From the NCBI GenBank assembly GCA_001839685.1, contig MLAK01000734.1, forward strand, positions 1 to 64,000: a DNA stretch of 64,000 bases, read 5' to 3'. A program made the position numbers and the translations under genes. Positions 10,294 to 20,231 of the stretch are shown here, piece by piece (position 1 is the stretch's first letter; each line of letters opens with the position of its first letter). The notes under the pieces were generated by a model that worked only from the letters and a program-made list of their open reading frames with translations, searched no databases and was not told the DNA's origin. The stretch comes from Tritrichomonas foetus. Its lineage: Eukaryota; Parabasalia; Tritrichomonadida; Tritrichomonadidae.

Positions 10294-12066
10294 ATGGTCC
10301 TAGTATTAAAAGATTTGAATGCTAAATTTAAAAATTACATCATTTCTTATTCTTTCATGTATTATCTCATCAGTTTTTCGAAAGGTCAGATAAACCTTGG
10401 TCGATGTTGTTTAGATGCTATTTATAAACATCAGGCATCTTTCACCATTAAATCAAAGAAATATAATTTTTTAATTCTGACAAAAGATTCGAGAACTCAA
10501 TTTGGAATTGATAGTTTGATAGAAAATCTTAAAATAGTAGATCCCAAAGGTTCTGTAGAAACAATTTCGATTGAAATCCCAGAAAATGTAATTTTTGTCG
10601 AAAAATCATTTTCCAAATTATCGACAGTCACAGATTCTGTTTGTATTGGTACTGTTAGCATTGAAGAGAAAGATCAATATTATCAAGTTCGTACAATATT
10701 TCCACGAGATCTTTGTTTTTTATATACAATTCTTCATGACCACCTTAAAATCAAATGTTTTACTCAATCAACTCTTTCAAAATGTTTATGTTGTATTGTT
10801 CAATTAAAAGAAGATGCTCCTACTAATATTAGAATGCTATTTGGAAACGATACAACCTTCCTCAATTGTATTTCCAAGAATTATCGAAATCAGAAATATA
10901 ATTTAATTTATTTGAAAACCAGCAAAACAAAAGAACAAGTTTATGATATATTAGGGCCTTCGAAAATAGAGACTTCCACGGAAGTTTCTGAAATAATCAC
11001 AGAAAATGTTCTTTATATCAATAATTTAATTGATTTTGACTTTTTAGAAGATTATATATGTTCAACATTTTTTTCTGGTTTTAAAATTGTCGATAAAGGT
11101 GTTTATAGTGAAATTCATGGAAATAGAAATCTAGATCTATCTTTCCTTTATTATTTCCTGACAGATTATTTGCATTTAACTTGTTCAGAAAATATAAGTG
11201 AGCTCCCTATTGTTAAGTTTACTAATCCTCCATCAGAATTAACAGATAGGACACTGAAAGATGATATTTTGTTACAAATATGTCCAAATGTTTCAGTGAA
11301 TCTGATTCGAACTCTTGAAAACAGAGAAATTCATGTTCTTGTTGAGTCTATTGAAGATAGAGAAACAGTTATTCAAAGTACAAATGGAGGCCTGCTTAAT
11401 GGAAAAGTTATTAAATCTGAAAGTCTTGGTGCTTCTGAACAAATAACAAACATGTCATTTAAACAGCCAGAGTCAACTGATAACATCCATAACCAAACGA
11501 ATGAACCAACAGTAAACAACAGAAATTATCAAGTTCTATTATCGAGTTTTCCTCCTGATTACAATTGTAAAAAAATTGCACAAATGTTCAATCTTTCAGA
11601 AAAAGCTATAACTATAGAGACTGCTCCTATTTATCCGGAATTTTGGTGTGATGTCGACGAAAATCAAAAAAATTATATTTTTGAAAAAATAAATAATATG
11701 CAACCAATAAATAAATTTATTCCTTACGCTCATGAATTTCCAAGCAATGTGACGAAAAGATTGTTTCGAAGAAGAATCATGGCATCGTTTTTATGCACTA
11801 ATTTTATTTCCATTATCGGATTTTCGAGTAATACGAGTTATTGTGAAGTTGCCAAAGCAGTAAAGAAATATGGAAATATAAAATTCATGCGTAAAGAAGA
11901 GGCTCAAGGTCAAATAGAATTCCGTATTGCGTTTGAGACCAAATTGGCTGCCACGAAAGCATTTGAAAATTTGACATCACATAATGGCAAAAAACTTACA
12001 GTAAGCTATTTCACCATGGCAAAATCTGAAACCAGTACAGATGCAAGTAAAAAATCTACTAGTTAA
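10294..12066 (+). CDS. Hypothetical protein with RRM-like repeats
   Basis: A 590-residue ORF of unrecognised family. The C-terminal segment, about residues 500-580 (FISIIGFSSNTSYCEVAKAVKKYGNIKFM, then IAFETKLAATKAFENLTSHNGKKLTV), has the beta-alpha-beta-beta-alpha-beta pattern of an RNA-recognition motif, with degenerate RNP1 and RNP2. Earlier parts around residues 85-170, 210-300 and 400-480 show similar alternation and may be further divergent RRM-like units. An RNA-binding role is plausible but unproven. It is rich in Ile, Asn and Lys and lower in GC than the housekeeping genes. TTTCAGG lies 10 bases before the ATG. Confidence 0.6.
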   Translation: MVLVLKDLNAKFKNYIISYSFMYYLISFSKGQINLGRCCLDAIYKHQASFTIKSKKYNFLILTKDSRTQFGIDSLIENLKIVDPKGSVETISIEIPENVIFVEKSFSKLSTVTDSVCIGTVSIEEKDQYYQVRTIFPRDLCFLYTILHDHLKIKCFTQSTLSKCLCCIVQLKEDAPTNIRMLFGNDTTFLNCISKNYRNQKYNLIYLKTSKTKEQVYDILGPSKIETSTEVSEIITENVLYINNLIDFDFLEDYICSTFFSGFKIVDKGVYSEIHGNRNLDLSFLYYFLTDYLHLTCSENISELPIVKFTNPPSELTDRTLKDDILLQICPNVSVNLIRTLENREIHVLVESIEDRETVIQSTNGGLLNGKVIKSESLGASEQITNMSFKQPESTDNIHNQTNEPTVNNRNYQVLLSSFPPDYNCKKIAQMFNLSEKAITIETAPIYPEFWCDVDENQKNYIFEKINNMQPINKFIPYAHEFPSNVTKRLFRRRIMASFLCTNFISIIGFSSNTSYCEVAKAVKKYGNIKFMRKEEAQGQIEFRIAFETKLAATKAFENLTSHNGKKLTVSYFTMAKSETSTDASKKSTS

Positions 12067-12702
12067 TGAGATGATCTATTATCAGACTGTTCATTGATTC
12101 GGTTTCAACCACAAAACCAATACATATATATGTAACCTTTTCTTATCGTCATTTTCGTGTTTTATTTATTTTTCTACATTTCCATCAAAGAAGAAATTAC
12201 ATCTAATTTCACTTTTTCTATAAACACATCAGAAAAATTATTTTCAATAATAAACGGTATACGATGTACCTCCTAACGTCAATAAATAATACAAGCCATA
12301 TAGGAAAGTGGATGGTAATAATATAGTTACATATGAACATAGGATTTATTCTTGGAATTTTTAGTTAAATATACATATATTCGACAAGATATTTAGGTTT
12401 TTAAGNAAAAATTAATTTCTATCTGTAACGTACAGAAGGTGAATTTTAGTNATTACTTATATTGAAAAATTGAGAGNTTGGATACAAGAAAAACACTTCA
12501 CCAGAAAATGCNCTCACAATTTTTTTGAAAACGCTATTATAAAAAAGTTCAGCCCAAGTACCTCCTTAAAATAAATCTATGACCATATAAACATTGAAAA
12601 AGTTGGCTGTTTGTGTCAAATTTTGGTAAATTTAAATAACTTTTTAGTAACTTACTTGGCCTTCACTTGTGAATCAGTGAAGTCATTAATGCAAAATTTT
12701 TC
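12067..12702. other. Intergenic region with ambiguous bases, possible dispersed repeat
   Basis: About 640 AT-rich bases. Four isolated N bases at 12406, 12451, 12477 and 12512 sit within 110 bases. The other isolated N bases in this window fall in actin and in the mariner, both multicopy types, so this stretch may be part of a dispersed repeat. CTTCACCAGAAAATGC at about 12497 resembles the arms of the inverted repeat at 33.4-33.7 kb. No ORF. Confidence 0.4.
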
Positions 12703-14382
12703 ATGCTTCATCAAGAAATCGCTCTCGACTCATTAACAAAACCTTCCTTCGATTACAGTTTATCACAGCAGTATCATTTAGCGCCACCAGATGATAATCA
12801 GGTTCTGAATGATCAACAATATTTATATGATATCCAAGAAAAGTTAATGTCTTGTCGATTCGAAACCTATATGGTAGCTATCAATGCTATCCAAAAACTC
12901 GTCAAAAAAGGAATCTATCGAAATTTTTGCCAACCGAAAATAATCAAAAAATTAATCGCCCATTCGAATCACGTTTATAATGATGAACCAATCCTATTAA
13001 TATTCTATTACATGACTAAAGACTCAGAGAGTAATCCAGACGCAAAACAAGTCATTCAATTGATATCAAATTATATTTACGAAAAATTTCAAACAACTAA
13101 ATATTCACGTTCTTTCAAAATCATTTGCAAGATTTATTCAAACATCATTGATATTTGTCAATCTGATTATTTACTGCAACTAATGCCAATTTTCGACTTT
13201 AATCAATTATTCCAAATTTTGGAATTTCTTTCAAAAGCTGATGAAAAATCAGACACCAATGAAATAATTAGATCAATACAATATTGTGAAGGATACTTAA
13301 GAGTTTTGGTTTCTCTAATTAATCGGTATAACGATTTCCTTGAATTAGAAACAATTGATAATAAAAACAGAAAAAATGAAGAAAATAATCCAAACAATAT
13401 CCCAAACAGTTTTCAAAATAATGTTCAAAGTGATGTTCAAAATAATGTTCAAAGTGACGTTCAAAATAATGTTCAAAGTGACGTTCAAAATAATGCTCAA
13501 AGTGACATTCAAAATAATGTTCAAAGTGACGTTCTTAGTCGAAAATATTCTGCTTTTTTAAGTGATTTTGGAATGGATTCCTTTTTCAAAGCACTTCACG
13601 TTTCCAAGAATCAATCATTCACTAACACTATAATTAAATATCTTTATTATCTTGTTCGATGGTCTCCGGAAAATGTTAACCAAATTCTTTTCCACAAAAA
13701 AATAATTCCCACTATATGTCCATTTTTCACACATGAGGATAAGAAAAAAGATCACTTAGCATTTTATTCTACACATATTTTAAGAATATTTGCACGTTAC
13801 AGAAATGAAATAATATCACAGCAAATACTTCAATGCGGTCTATTAACATTAGACATCCCAAAGTTTCATAAAAATTCTGCAAATAATGTATGTGTTTCAT
13901 TATTGAATGCAATCAGTATAAATGAAAATTTTGTTTTCGAATTTCTTAATTCCACCTTTCTTCAATCCATCATTTCTGCTGAACCACAAGATATATATGT
14001 TTCATTTGGAAAATGGAATATTAATTTTGCAAAGTGTGGACAAATATTTGCTTATATATTTGTCACGTATCCAAGTATTCGTCATTTATTAATCTCCACT
14101 TTCTCAAAAGATAACGTTCCTCTTTTGTTTGTGAAAATCCTTCCAACACAAACAAACGAATTCCATATTCGGAACTTATTAGAAGTTATCCATATTTTAT
14201 TGAGGATGACTTCATTAAACACACCAGAATCAGAAGTCATGAAAAAAATGTTTATTGATCAATTTGATGAAATTTCCGAAATTCTCAAAGATGAGTTGGA
14301 AAATTATGAAACATATAGCTCTGATCTATTAGCTTTAGTTTATTCCATTCTTGAAACCCTGGATAGTTTTGTAAGTATATAA
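12703..14382 (+). CDS. Helical (ARM/HEAT-like) hypothetical protein with in-frame minisatellite
   Basis: A 559-residue, almost wholly helical protein. Paired helices (for example ETYMVAINAIQKLVKKGIYRNF, and SLLNAISINENFVFEFLNSTF) resemble ARM or HEAT repeats, which usually form protein-binding superhelices. Between residues about 237 and 277 the fold is interrupted by five tandem copies of an eight-residue unit (QNNVQSDV), probably a disordered loop. No catalytic motif is visible. The start is the ATG in TTTTTCATGC, an initiator-overlapping start like that of the gene at 5728. It ends on TAAA, where the stop codon could double as a polyadenylation signal. Confidence 0.65.
   Translation: MLHQEIALDSLTKPSFDYSLSQQYHLAPPDDNQVLNDQQYLYDIQEKLMSCRFETYMVAINAIQKLVKKGIYRNFCQPKIIKKLIAHSNHVYNDEPILLIFYYMTKDSESNPDAKQVIQLISNYIYEKFQTTKYSRSFKIICKIYSNIIDICQSDYLLQLMPIFDFNQLFQILEFLSKADEKSDTNEIIRSIQYCEGYLRVLVSLINRYNDFLELETIDNKNRKNEENNPNNIPNSFQNNVQSDVQNNVQSDVQNNVQSDVQNNAQSDIQNNVQSDVLSRKYSAFLSDFGMDSFFKALHVSKNQSFTNTIIKYLYYLVRWSPENVNQILFHKKIIPTICPFFTHEDKKKDHLAFYSTHILRIFARYRNEIISQQILQCGLLTLDIPKFHKNSANNVCVSLLNAISINENFVFEFLNSTFLQSIISAEPQDIYVSFGKWNINFAKCGQIFAYIFVTYPSIRHLLISTFSKDNVPLLFVKILPTQTNEFHIRNLLEVIHILLRMTSLNTPESEVMKKMFIDQFDEISEILKDELENYETYSSDLLALVYSILETLDSFVSI
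13412..13532 (+). repeat. 24-bp minisatellite inside a coding region
   Basis: Five tandem copies of a 24-base unit built around CAAAATAATGTTCAAAGTGA, each encoding eight residues. The copies differ at one to three positions, and since the unit is a multiple of three, copy-number changes would keep the frame. Confidence 0.9.
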
Positions 14383-14699
14383 AGTAAAAAAAAATTAAAT
14401 TTATGTCTCGAAATTGTTTGTTTGTTTGTTTGATTAATGATATTTTGTTGGAACTTTTTCTGAATCTACATTTGACATCAGCATCATCCATTTTTTTACC
14501 ACATCATTTTATCAATGTTTTTCTACATTAAACCTAATCTCCAGAAAAAAATAACAATATTAGTAATCAATACCTTCGTCAATAAGAGATTTTATTGTGA
14601 CATATATCCCGAATTAGTGAAACAAAATATGATTATCAAATAGAAATACTTTGTTTTTCATCATTCCTTCCATCAGTTATTTTTCAAAACACAGCAAAT

Positions 14700-16620
14700 C
14701 ATCAATTCCTTTTATTCTACGCTCAAGAGAAGCAATATTTCGCATTCAAATATGGAGGTGTTGAAACTAAACATAATTCCTCAAATAAATTCATCATTAA
14801 ATAATTTGTATATAAATACACTATTAGTGTGAATGAATTTCTTTCTGATGCGCATGCAAATGTTGAAGTAGAGACTGTTTTTAAGTTGATATTATTGCTG
14901 AAACATAACGTTTCTCAGTAACAAAAAGTCTAACATTTGTTTCACAGTTATTTGATTTCGAAATATCAATGTTTTAAGTAATCATATTATGCTTTATGAG
15001 ACTTATAGAACTTATGGAATACTCGGTTGATTTGTTAAATGATTTACTTGATATTGAAACTCTTGGGAAAGAGGAAATTCCGATTTAACACCCATGTTTG
15101 AATATTGAATGTTAAAGTTTATCATAAACTTGATGATGATTCACCATTTTTCCAGTACTACTCAACCAATTAACTATCTAAATATATCATAGCATCAGTT
15201 CGATAATATCCGAATAAATTAATCCATGGTTATTGACTCTATTTAATAGGGAATATTGATGGTCGATATCAACCAACAATTGAAAAATTAATAGACTATA
15301 TTATCACTTCTCCTTTAGGATTTGGTTTGGAATTAGATTATCTTACTCTTAAAGTAAATATAATTTTGTTGATCAGACAAAAAAATATATAAACAGATTA
15401 GAAATATGTTCAATCCAAGTTTCTCTATAGAATATTTATTCCAAAATTACAAAAAAAATGGTAATCCAATCAATGCGTTTTTGCTTTAAGATGATCGATC
15501 AATTCATGATTTTCTTGAAAGAATTACAAATAAATGCTTTGATTCAGGAGATTCAATAAAAATGAGCGTAGAAAATAGTGCATATCCAGTAAAAATTACA
15601 GCCATTCAAAATCAACCACTTTCCAATCTACCTTGATATTGGCTGACAACTATTAAAAAATAGTGATAACATCGCCAATAAAGATAATAATCCATAGGAT
15701 GAATCTTTAGAAAAAGATTTGAAATCTTCAAAAAGCACATTTGAATTAAAACTGATATTGAAATATAAATCTGAATTTTGTAAAATTATTCTAGATGTAA
15801 CAATTCACTCAACTGTATTTTTCACTGTGTAGAGTGCCTATAATGTTTGTTATGCTTATTTTAATCAGAAAAACATATATATTGTTGCTTAAGATAGGAA
15901 TAATCGAAACTTTATATTGGACCCTGTGAAACAATAAATACCGAAATTTAATATAATGTAGAAGACCCATCGATATGTATTGAAGAGACTTTAGTCACTG
16001 CAGTTTTGAAGGAATCACTAAAAGCTACAGCTATTTGTTATTCCAATGACTCAAATCTTCAATTCCTGAATATGATCGAGAAAGAACACTTAAGATTAAC
16101 AAAGAAATAATTAGTTTATATCTCCAGTTAAAAAATGCAATGTATCTTATTAAGACTATTCTGAATTATTATGAGATGAACTCGAATAAATTCACAAAAC
16201 CACTTATCAATTTCTATAATAACTATACAATTAAAATCTTAACATTTGAATAAATAGAATTTGAAATATAAAAAATGGATTTTATGAATTTTTTATTTAT
16301 TAATAATGACGATAATGAAGGAATCTCTTAAATAGAACAAAAATTTTGGGGTTGGATTTTTGGAGAGATTCATGAATAGTTCATTTTTACTTTCCAAACA
16401 GCGAAATTAAAGATAAATAACAGTTCTTCGAGAATTATTATAGATGATTATCGATATCATAAATAAATGTCATCTAAAGAAATTACTTGATTCTTACATT
16501 AAAGAAAAACATTATTTTCTTTGGAAAAAATGGAATGACAAAACGAATATGGTGAAACTAATAGCAAATAATATTCTAGATGTTCATGAATTTTGCGTTA
16601 TTATATGTATTTCCCAGTGA
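14700..16620 (+). pseudogene. Decayed protein-coding gene, family not recognised
   Basis: No long ORF survives, but coherent protein-like stretches lie in order on the plus strand in shifting frames: about 14827-14921 (VNEFLSDAHANVEVETVFK), 15249-15357 (NIDGRYQPTIEKLIDYII...), 15487-15636 (DDRSIHDFLERITNKCF...), 15721-15830 (KSSKSTFELKLILKYKSEF...), 15957-16109 (CIEETLVTAVLKESLKATA...) and about 16104-16252 (LYLQLKNAMYLIKTILNYYE). They are broken by stops and frameshifts. Their length and order suggest one former gene of at least 600 codons. I could not name the family. A chance mosaic is less likely, because each block has amphipathic, protein-like composition. Confidence 0.5.
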
Positions 16621-16870
16621 ATTTACAAGTATTTTGTTTTAGCTATTGATTTTGTTTGAGATTAAGGCTACACTTTTTCCTAATGTTTGAGAAGGTAAAC
16701 ATGAAAGAGCATGATTGTCAGGTATCTTCTCAAACTTTTGAATGGCTAAAATTTTGGAAAATAAAAAAGAAAATAATCAATTACATGAAGCAGGAAAAGG
16801 GAAAAATGAAAAGAAAAAAATGAAAAGGAATAAAAAAAAGAAAAAAATGGATTCGAGTTATGAATAACAT

Positions 16871-17428
16871 TTACTCACTAACAATATCAACTTTATCATT
16901 TAACACTACATATTCTTCGAGATAATGGATCAATTTAATAGGATCCAGTATTTTTAACTTCTTTGAAGAAATACTGCTTTCATCACCATTGTCGAACAAA
17001 ACATTATAATAAGTTTTGTCTTTCTTAATAAAAGCTCCTGTAATTTCAAATTTATTCTTTCTGAAATCAAATTTGACTTTTTGTGGGGGGATGTATGTGG
17101 ATCCATTGAGATATTCGAGGATTAAATCTGACTTATCTGCAAGTTTACCTTCATCAATCCATTCGTTTGCGAATTTTGGGAAATTTTTATATCGGACAAG
17201 ATATTGGACGGTTCCACCTTTTGGACGATGATCTATTATAGTTTCTATTTCTTTTTCTTCTTCCTCTGGATCTGAAATGCTTTGGACTTCGGCATCATCT
17301 GATGAAGGGCTTTTCACTTCTTCTGCGTCAGACGATTCTACTTCAGGGACTGATTCGGAATTGCTTTTAATCGATCGAATTACTCTATCATCATCAGAAG
17401 AACTCGAAGCTGATGACATCTCAATCAT
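16871..17428 (-). CDS. HP1-like chromodomain protein
   Basis: A small nuclear protein of about 185 residues. After an acidic Ser/Asp/Glu-rich N-terminus comes a chromodomain (EIETIIDHRPKGGTVQYLVR, YKNFP, NEWIDEGKL, DLILEYL), the module that binds methylated histone H3. A second domain follows (KNKFEITGAFIKKDKTYYNV, then KLKILDPIKLIHYLEEYVVL) that fits a chromoshadow domain used for dimerisation. This order and size are those of heterochromatin protein 1. The frame is open up to an ATG at 17482, but I prefer the ATG at 17428 (the one at 17419 is also possible), since a CGTACG motif lies at 17441-17450 just upstream. It probably acts in gene silencing together with histone methyltransferases not seen here. 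Confidence 0.8.
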   Translation of the reverse strand: MIEMSSASSSSDDDRVIRSIKSNSESVPEVESSDAEEVKSPSSDDAEVQSISDPEEEEKEIETIIDHRPKGGTVQYLVRYKNFPKFANEWIDEGKLADKSDLILEYLNGSTYIPPQKVKFDFRKNKFEITGAFIKKDKTYYNVLFDNGDESSISSKKLKILDPIKLIHYLEEYVVLNDKVDIVSE

Positions 17429-17437
17429 TTGGGAATT

Positions 17438-17452
17438 AATAAACGTACGCTC
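17438..17452. promoter_or_regulatory. CGTACG motif upstream of the HP1-like gene
   Basis: The 13-mer TAAACGTACGCTC ends about 25 bases upstream of the chosen start of the chromodomain gene, on the opposite strand to that gene. It is identical to the 13-mer before the chromo-barrel gene at 5728. Its core CGTACG is palindromic, so orientation may not matter. Confidence 0.4.
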
Positions 17453-17864
17453 AACATAAAAAGGGTGAATTCCAAAGCACATATTTATTGGAACTTTAAT
17501 TTATATTAATAATAATGGCTAATATAAATATATTATTGAATATGCATGATGACTTATGAGCAAATTGGCAAAAATATTTGATCAATATTCAATATTCAAT
17601 GAAACTATGATTTTGTTTTTAGTATCTTATGGTGTAATACACACCGCATAAATCAATTCTTACTATGTTATTCAGCATTGTTCAATATCATCTTAAATAT
17701 TTGGAGAAAAGTTCCTAAACCACTTGTCCTTTATGGTCAAATGTATGGTAGAATTTTTGACGGCTTGAGTGATTCTGGAAAAGTGGTTGGAGACCAAATA
17801 TGGCGGGGAAAGAGCCCGTTTAATTATTTTGTGAATAGAAATTCACAACAATCGATTATCGTCA
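17453..17864. other. Divergent intergenic region
   Basis: About 410 bases between the HP1-like gene and the next gene on the plus strand. A short open frame at 17678-17890 lacks an ATG start and any protein character. The start codon at 17865 lies in GTCAATGG, an initiator-like context. Confidence 0.4.
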
Positions 17865-19187
17865 ATGGCAGAGCTATACACCGAATCTGAAATTGGCGCA
17901 CTCAGACATCTTGTTCTCGAAACGACAAATCCTAGCGACGAACAGCTTCAATCAGTCTCTCCACACTCGCCTCTCGAAAACCGAAAATTAATCCGCCTTT
18001 TTCTCACACTTTTACTTGATTCTTCTGCAACAAACACCAAGATCTGTTCTGTTTTCAATTCGCATTATCAAAAATCATCACCGAAGGCATTCTCGAGCCC
18101 ATCAAATTTTCTTCGATCATCAGATTCGTCCCAAAATGTTTCACCGTTTTCACAGCAGCATCCCAGCCAGCAGTCCGTTTCGCTGGCGCTTCCTCCGAAA
18201 TTTCGCGGGAAAACCCCTCATAATAGCCATCAGCCAAAATCCCACATCGAACCGATCGCCGACCGCTCGCAAGCAAGAATACCAATGCTCCCACGCTGCG
18301 CTACCTCCCCATCAGCCGTTTCCCGTCATTTGAACGATCATGTAGATCCCACAATTGGGTCACTTGCGGCCGTTTTGCACCCCATGTTGGGTCCGGCGCA
18401 CGTTTGTAGGGTCCTCTCAAAAAGGCCCCAAAATAATGGAACATATTACCTCGTATCGTTCTTTCAATCAGAATTATCACCTTGCTACGTTCCAAGCGAG
18501 TACCTATTCCAGTTGGAGCCGCATATCGGTTTCCCACTTGGAAATGAGCCAGAATTCCGTCGAGCGATGGAAACAAGAAACGTTTCCGTGGATTGGCTCT
18601 TGGAGCGAATATTCAGTTCGGCCCAAAATCTCGTCATAAACCACTCGGAGGTCCTCTTTCCATCAAACGGTCAAAATCACACGACTGCGTCCAACAGTTC
18701 AACATCAAGCCAAAATACCGAAAATATTCCGGAAAATAATAATCAAGAAAATCTTAATAATGGAAATGATAATAATAGTAGTAATGATATTAGTAACAAT
18801 GGTAGTAACGATGGTGATGTAAATGATGAAAATGATGGAGAAAATGATATTTTTGTAAATGATGAAAATGGTGAAATTAAAGGCGAAAATGAGGAGGTTA
18901 AAGGTGAGAATGATCATGATGAAAATAATGAAAAAGTTGAAGGTGAAGTTCCTGCATGGAGGCCAGAGCCACCCCAAGTTCAACAGATCATGTTTCAATG
19001 TGTCTCATGTGCGGCGCTCCTCCTCACGTGCTACGTCAGCTGTAGGTGGAAAATTCCAGACGATAAGATGGAACAAATCCTTGCAACGATTTTCAAGACA
19101 AACCCGTCAAAATTCACAACAACGGCTGCAACGATAGAAGCAATCAAAACTTCGATTCTCCAACTGATTTCGATTTCAGAGAAATGA
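17865..19187 (+). CDS. Hypothetical protein with acidic Asn/Glu-rich insert
   Basis: A 440-residue ORF. The conserved-looking core, about residues 155-250 (GSLAAVLHPMLGPAHVCRVL, NGTYYLVSFFQSELSPCYVP), looks like a small beta-barrel of the sort found in the C-terminal part of LIN-9/ALY proteins; that similarity is weak and only a suggestion. The N-terminal part is Ser/Pro/His-rich and disordered. Residues about 275-370 are an Asn/Asp/Glu-rich low-complexity run encoded by simple AAT/GAT/GAA repeats. The last 65 residues form two helices with a Cys-containing hydrophobic stretch (FQCVSCAALLLTCYVS). No signal peptide. The GC content is higher in the conserved parts than in the insert. Confidence 0.6.
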   Translation: MAELYTESEIGALRHLVLETTNPSDEQLQSVSPHSPLENRKLIRLFLTLLLDSSATNTKICSVFNSHYQKSSPKAFSSPSNFLRSSDSSQNVSPFSQQHPSQQSVSLALPPKFRGKTPHNSHQPKSHIEPIADRSQARIPMLPRCATSPSAVSRHLNDHVDPTIGSLAAVLHPMLGPAHVCRVLSKRPQNNGTYYLVSFFQSELSPCYVPSEYLFQLEPHIGFPLGNEPEFRRAMETRNVSVDWLLERIFSSAQNLVINHSEVLFPSNGQNHTTASNSSTSSQNTENIPENNNQENLNNGNDNNSSNDISNNGSNDGDVNDENDGENDIFVNDENGEIKGENEEVKGENDHDENNEKVEGEVPAWRPEPPQVQQIMFQCVSCAALLLTCYVSCRWKIPDDKMEQILATIFKTNPSKFTTTAATIEAIKTSILQLISISEK

Positions 19188-19644
19188 CTCAAATTTTTGA
19201 ATCAAAGTGAAATGAATGAAAATGAAAAACTTGAAAAATTTGAATGAAAATATGGATTTGTGGAAGAGCATATTACCAGTTTGATCTGGTTCAGCTCAAT
19301 TGATGTTTTTTTAACAACTTTATTTTTTTAAAATATATTTATATTGGATATTGAAATGACATTTTTTGTTTTTTTGAATGATTTAAACTGAAGTACTCCC
19401 CATTCCTATTCTCTCGCAGCTGGCCATGAATGTTTAATTCACACACCAATAGATAATAATCGCTTTGTATGTTTTCATATAGAAAAACAATTTCTGTGTG
19501 TATTTGGTTGATATCTTATCAAAATTCTGTGTGTAACTCAAATCTGTATATTTGAATAGAGAAATAAATTTAACGTATTCTTTTTGACTATGTTTGTTCG
19601 AGCACTTTTTCTTTGAATCTATCCGTTAAAATAATTTTTTAAAA
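19188..19644. other. Intergenic region
   Basis: About 460 bases, AT-rich, with T-runs following the stop of the upstream gene. No ORF, RNA gene or repeat seen. TTTTTTAAAAATGG surrounds the next start. Confidence 0.4.
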
Positions 19645-20223
19645 ATGGATGACGAAAACACCCAAGTCTTGAATTTCAGCGCTAAAATGATCTCCGACTA
19701 TCCAGAAGACCGCCGCCGTCAATTTGTCGTGTCCTACTACCTCTGTGACAAGACAATGGCAGTCTTCGAAATGCAAGTTCCAAATTCTGGATTCCGTGCC
19801 GGAAAGTTCCTCCAGAGGACTCGTGTGAGGGATCCAAAGACAAAGCAATTCTTTGAGCCATCCGCCTTCTACGTCGGCGCAAAGATTCACGTCAGCGGAA
19901 GGAATTTCGAATTACTCGACGCAGCCCCACATACGCTCTGCCTGATGGAGGCCCACGCAGATGACTTCCCAGAGGCAGACATCACAACAGTCATCCAGAA
20001 CCTCATCAACGTTTGCATGCAGACCACCAAAAGTGTTCGTGCAATCTTTGAAGAGAAAGATCCACGAAAGACAGGATTCGTATCGATTGATGATGCTAAA
20101 GCTATCTTCAAGCAATTCGTTCCACAGATCACACCGCACGCCGTCATCACACTGACGAGAGCATGCGAGCACGACGATGGAACATATGAGTACACTTTAC
20201 TTCTCAATTATATGAGGGCTTAA
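19645..20223 (+). CDS. DM10-domain (EFHC/Rib72-like) axonemal protein
   Basis: A 192-residue protein. Residues about 5-95 form a DM10 domain (VLNFSAKMISDYPEDRRRQF, VVSYYLCDKTMAVFEMQVPN, SGFRAGKFLQRTRV, FYVGAKIHVSGRNFELLDA), the module of EFHC1/2 and algal Rib72 that lines flagellar doublet microtubules. A C-terminal EF-hand-like pair follows (IFEEKDPRKTGFVSIDDAKAIF), with some calcium-binding positions kept. It is shorter than EFHC1, which has three DM10 domains, so it corresponds to the C-terminal DM10 plus EF-hand part. It presumably acts as a microtubule inner protein. Codon choice is more GC-rich than in neighbouring genes, suggesting strong expression. Confidence 0.85.
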   Translation: MDDENTQVLNFSAKMISDYPEDRRRQFVVSYYLCDKTMAVFEMQVPNSGFRAGKFLQRTRVRDPKTKQFFEPSAFYVGAKIHVSGRNFELLDAAPHTLCLMEAHADDFPEADITTVIQNLINVCMQTTKSVRAIFEEKDPRKTGFVSIDDAKAIFKQFVPQITPHAVITLTRACEHDDGTYEYTLLLNYMRA

Positions 20224-20231
20224 AGCATTTT

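Noticed and set aside
17678..17890. 70-codon plus-strand frame before the gene at 17865
   Set aside because: No ATG start, overlaps the next gene's start and has no recognisable feature.
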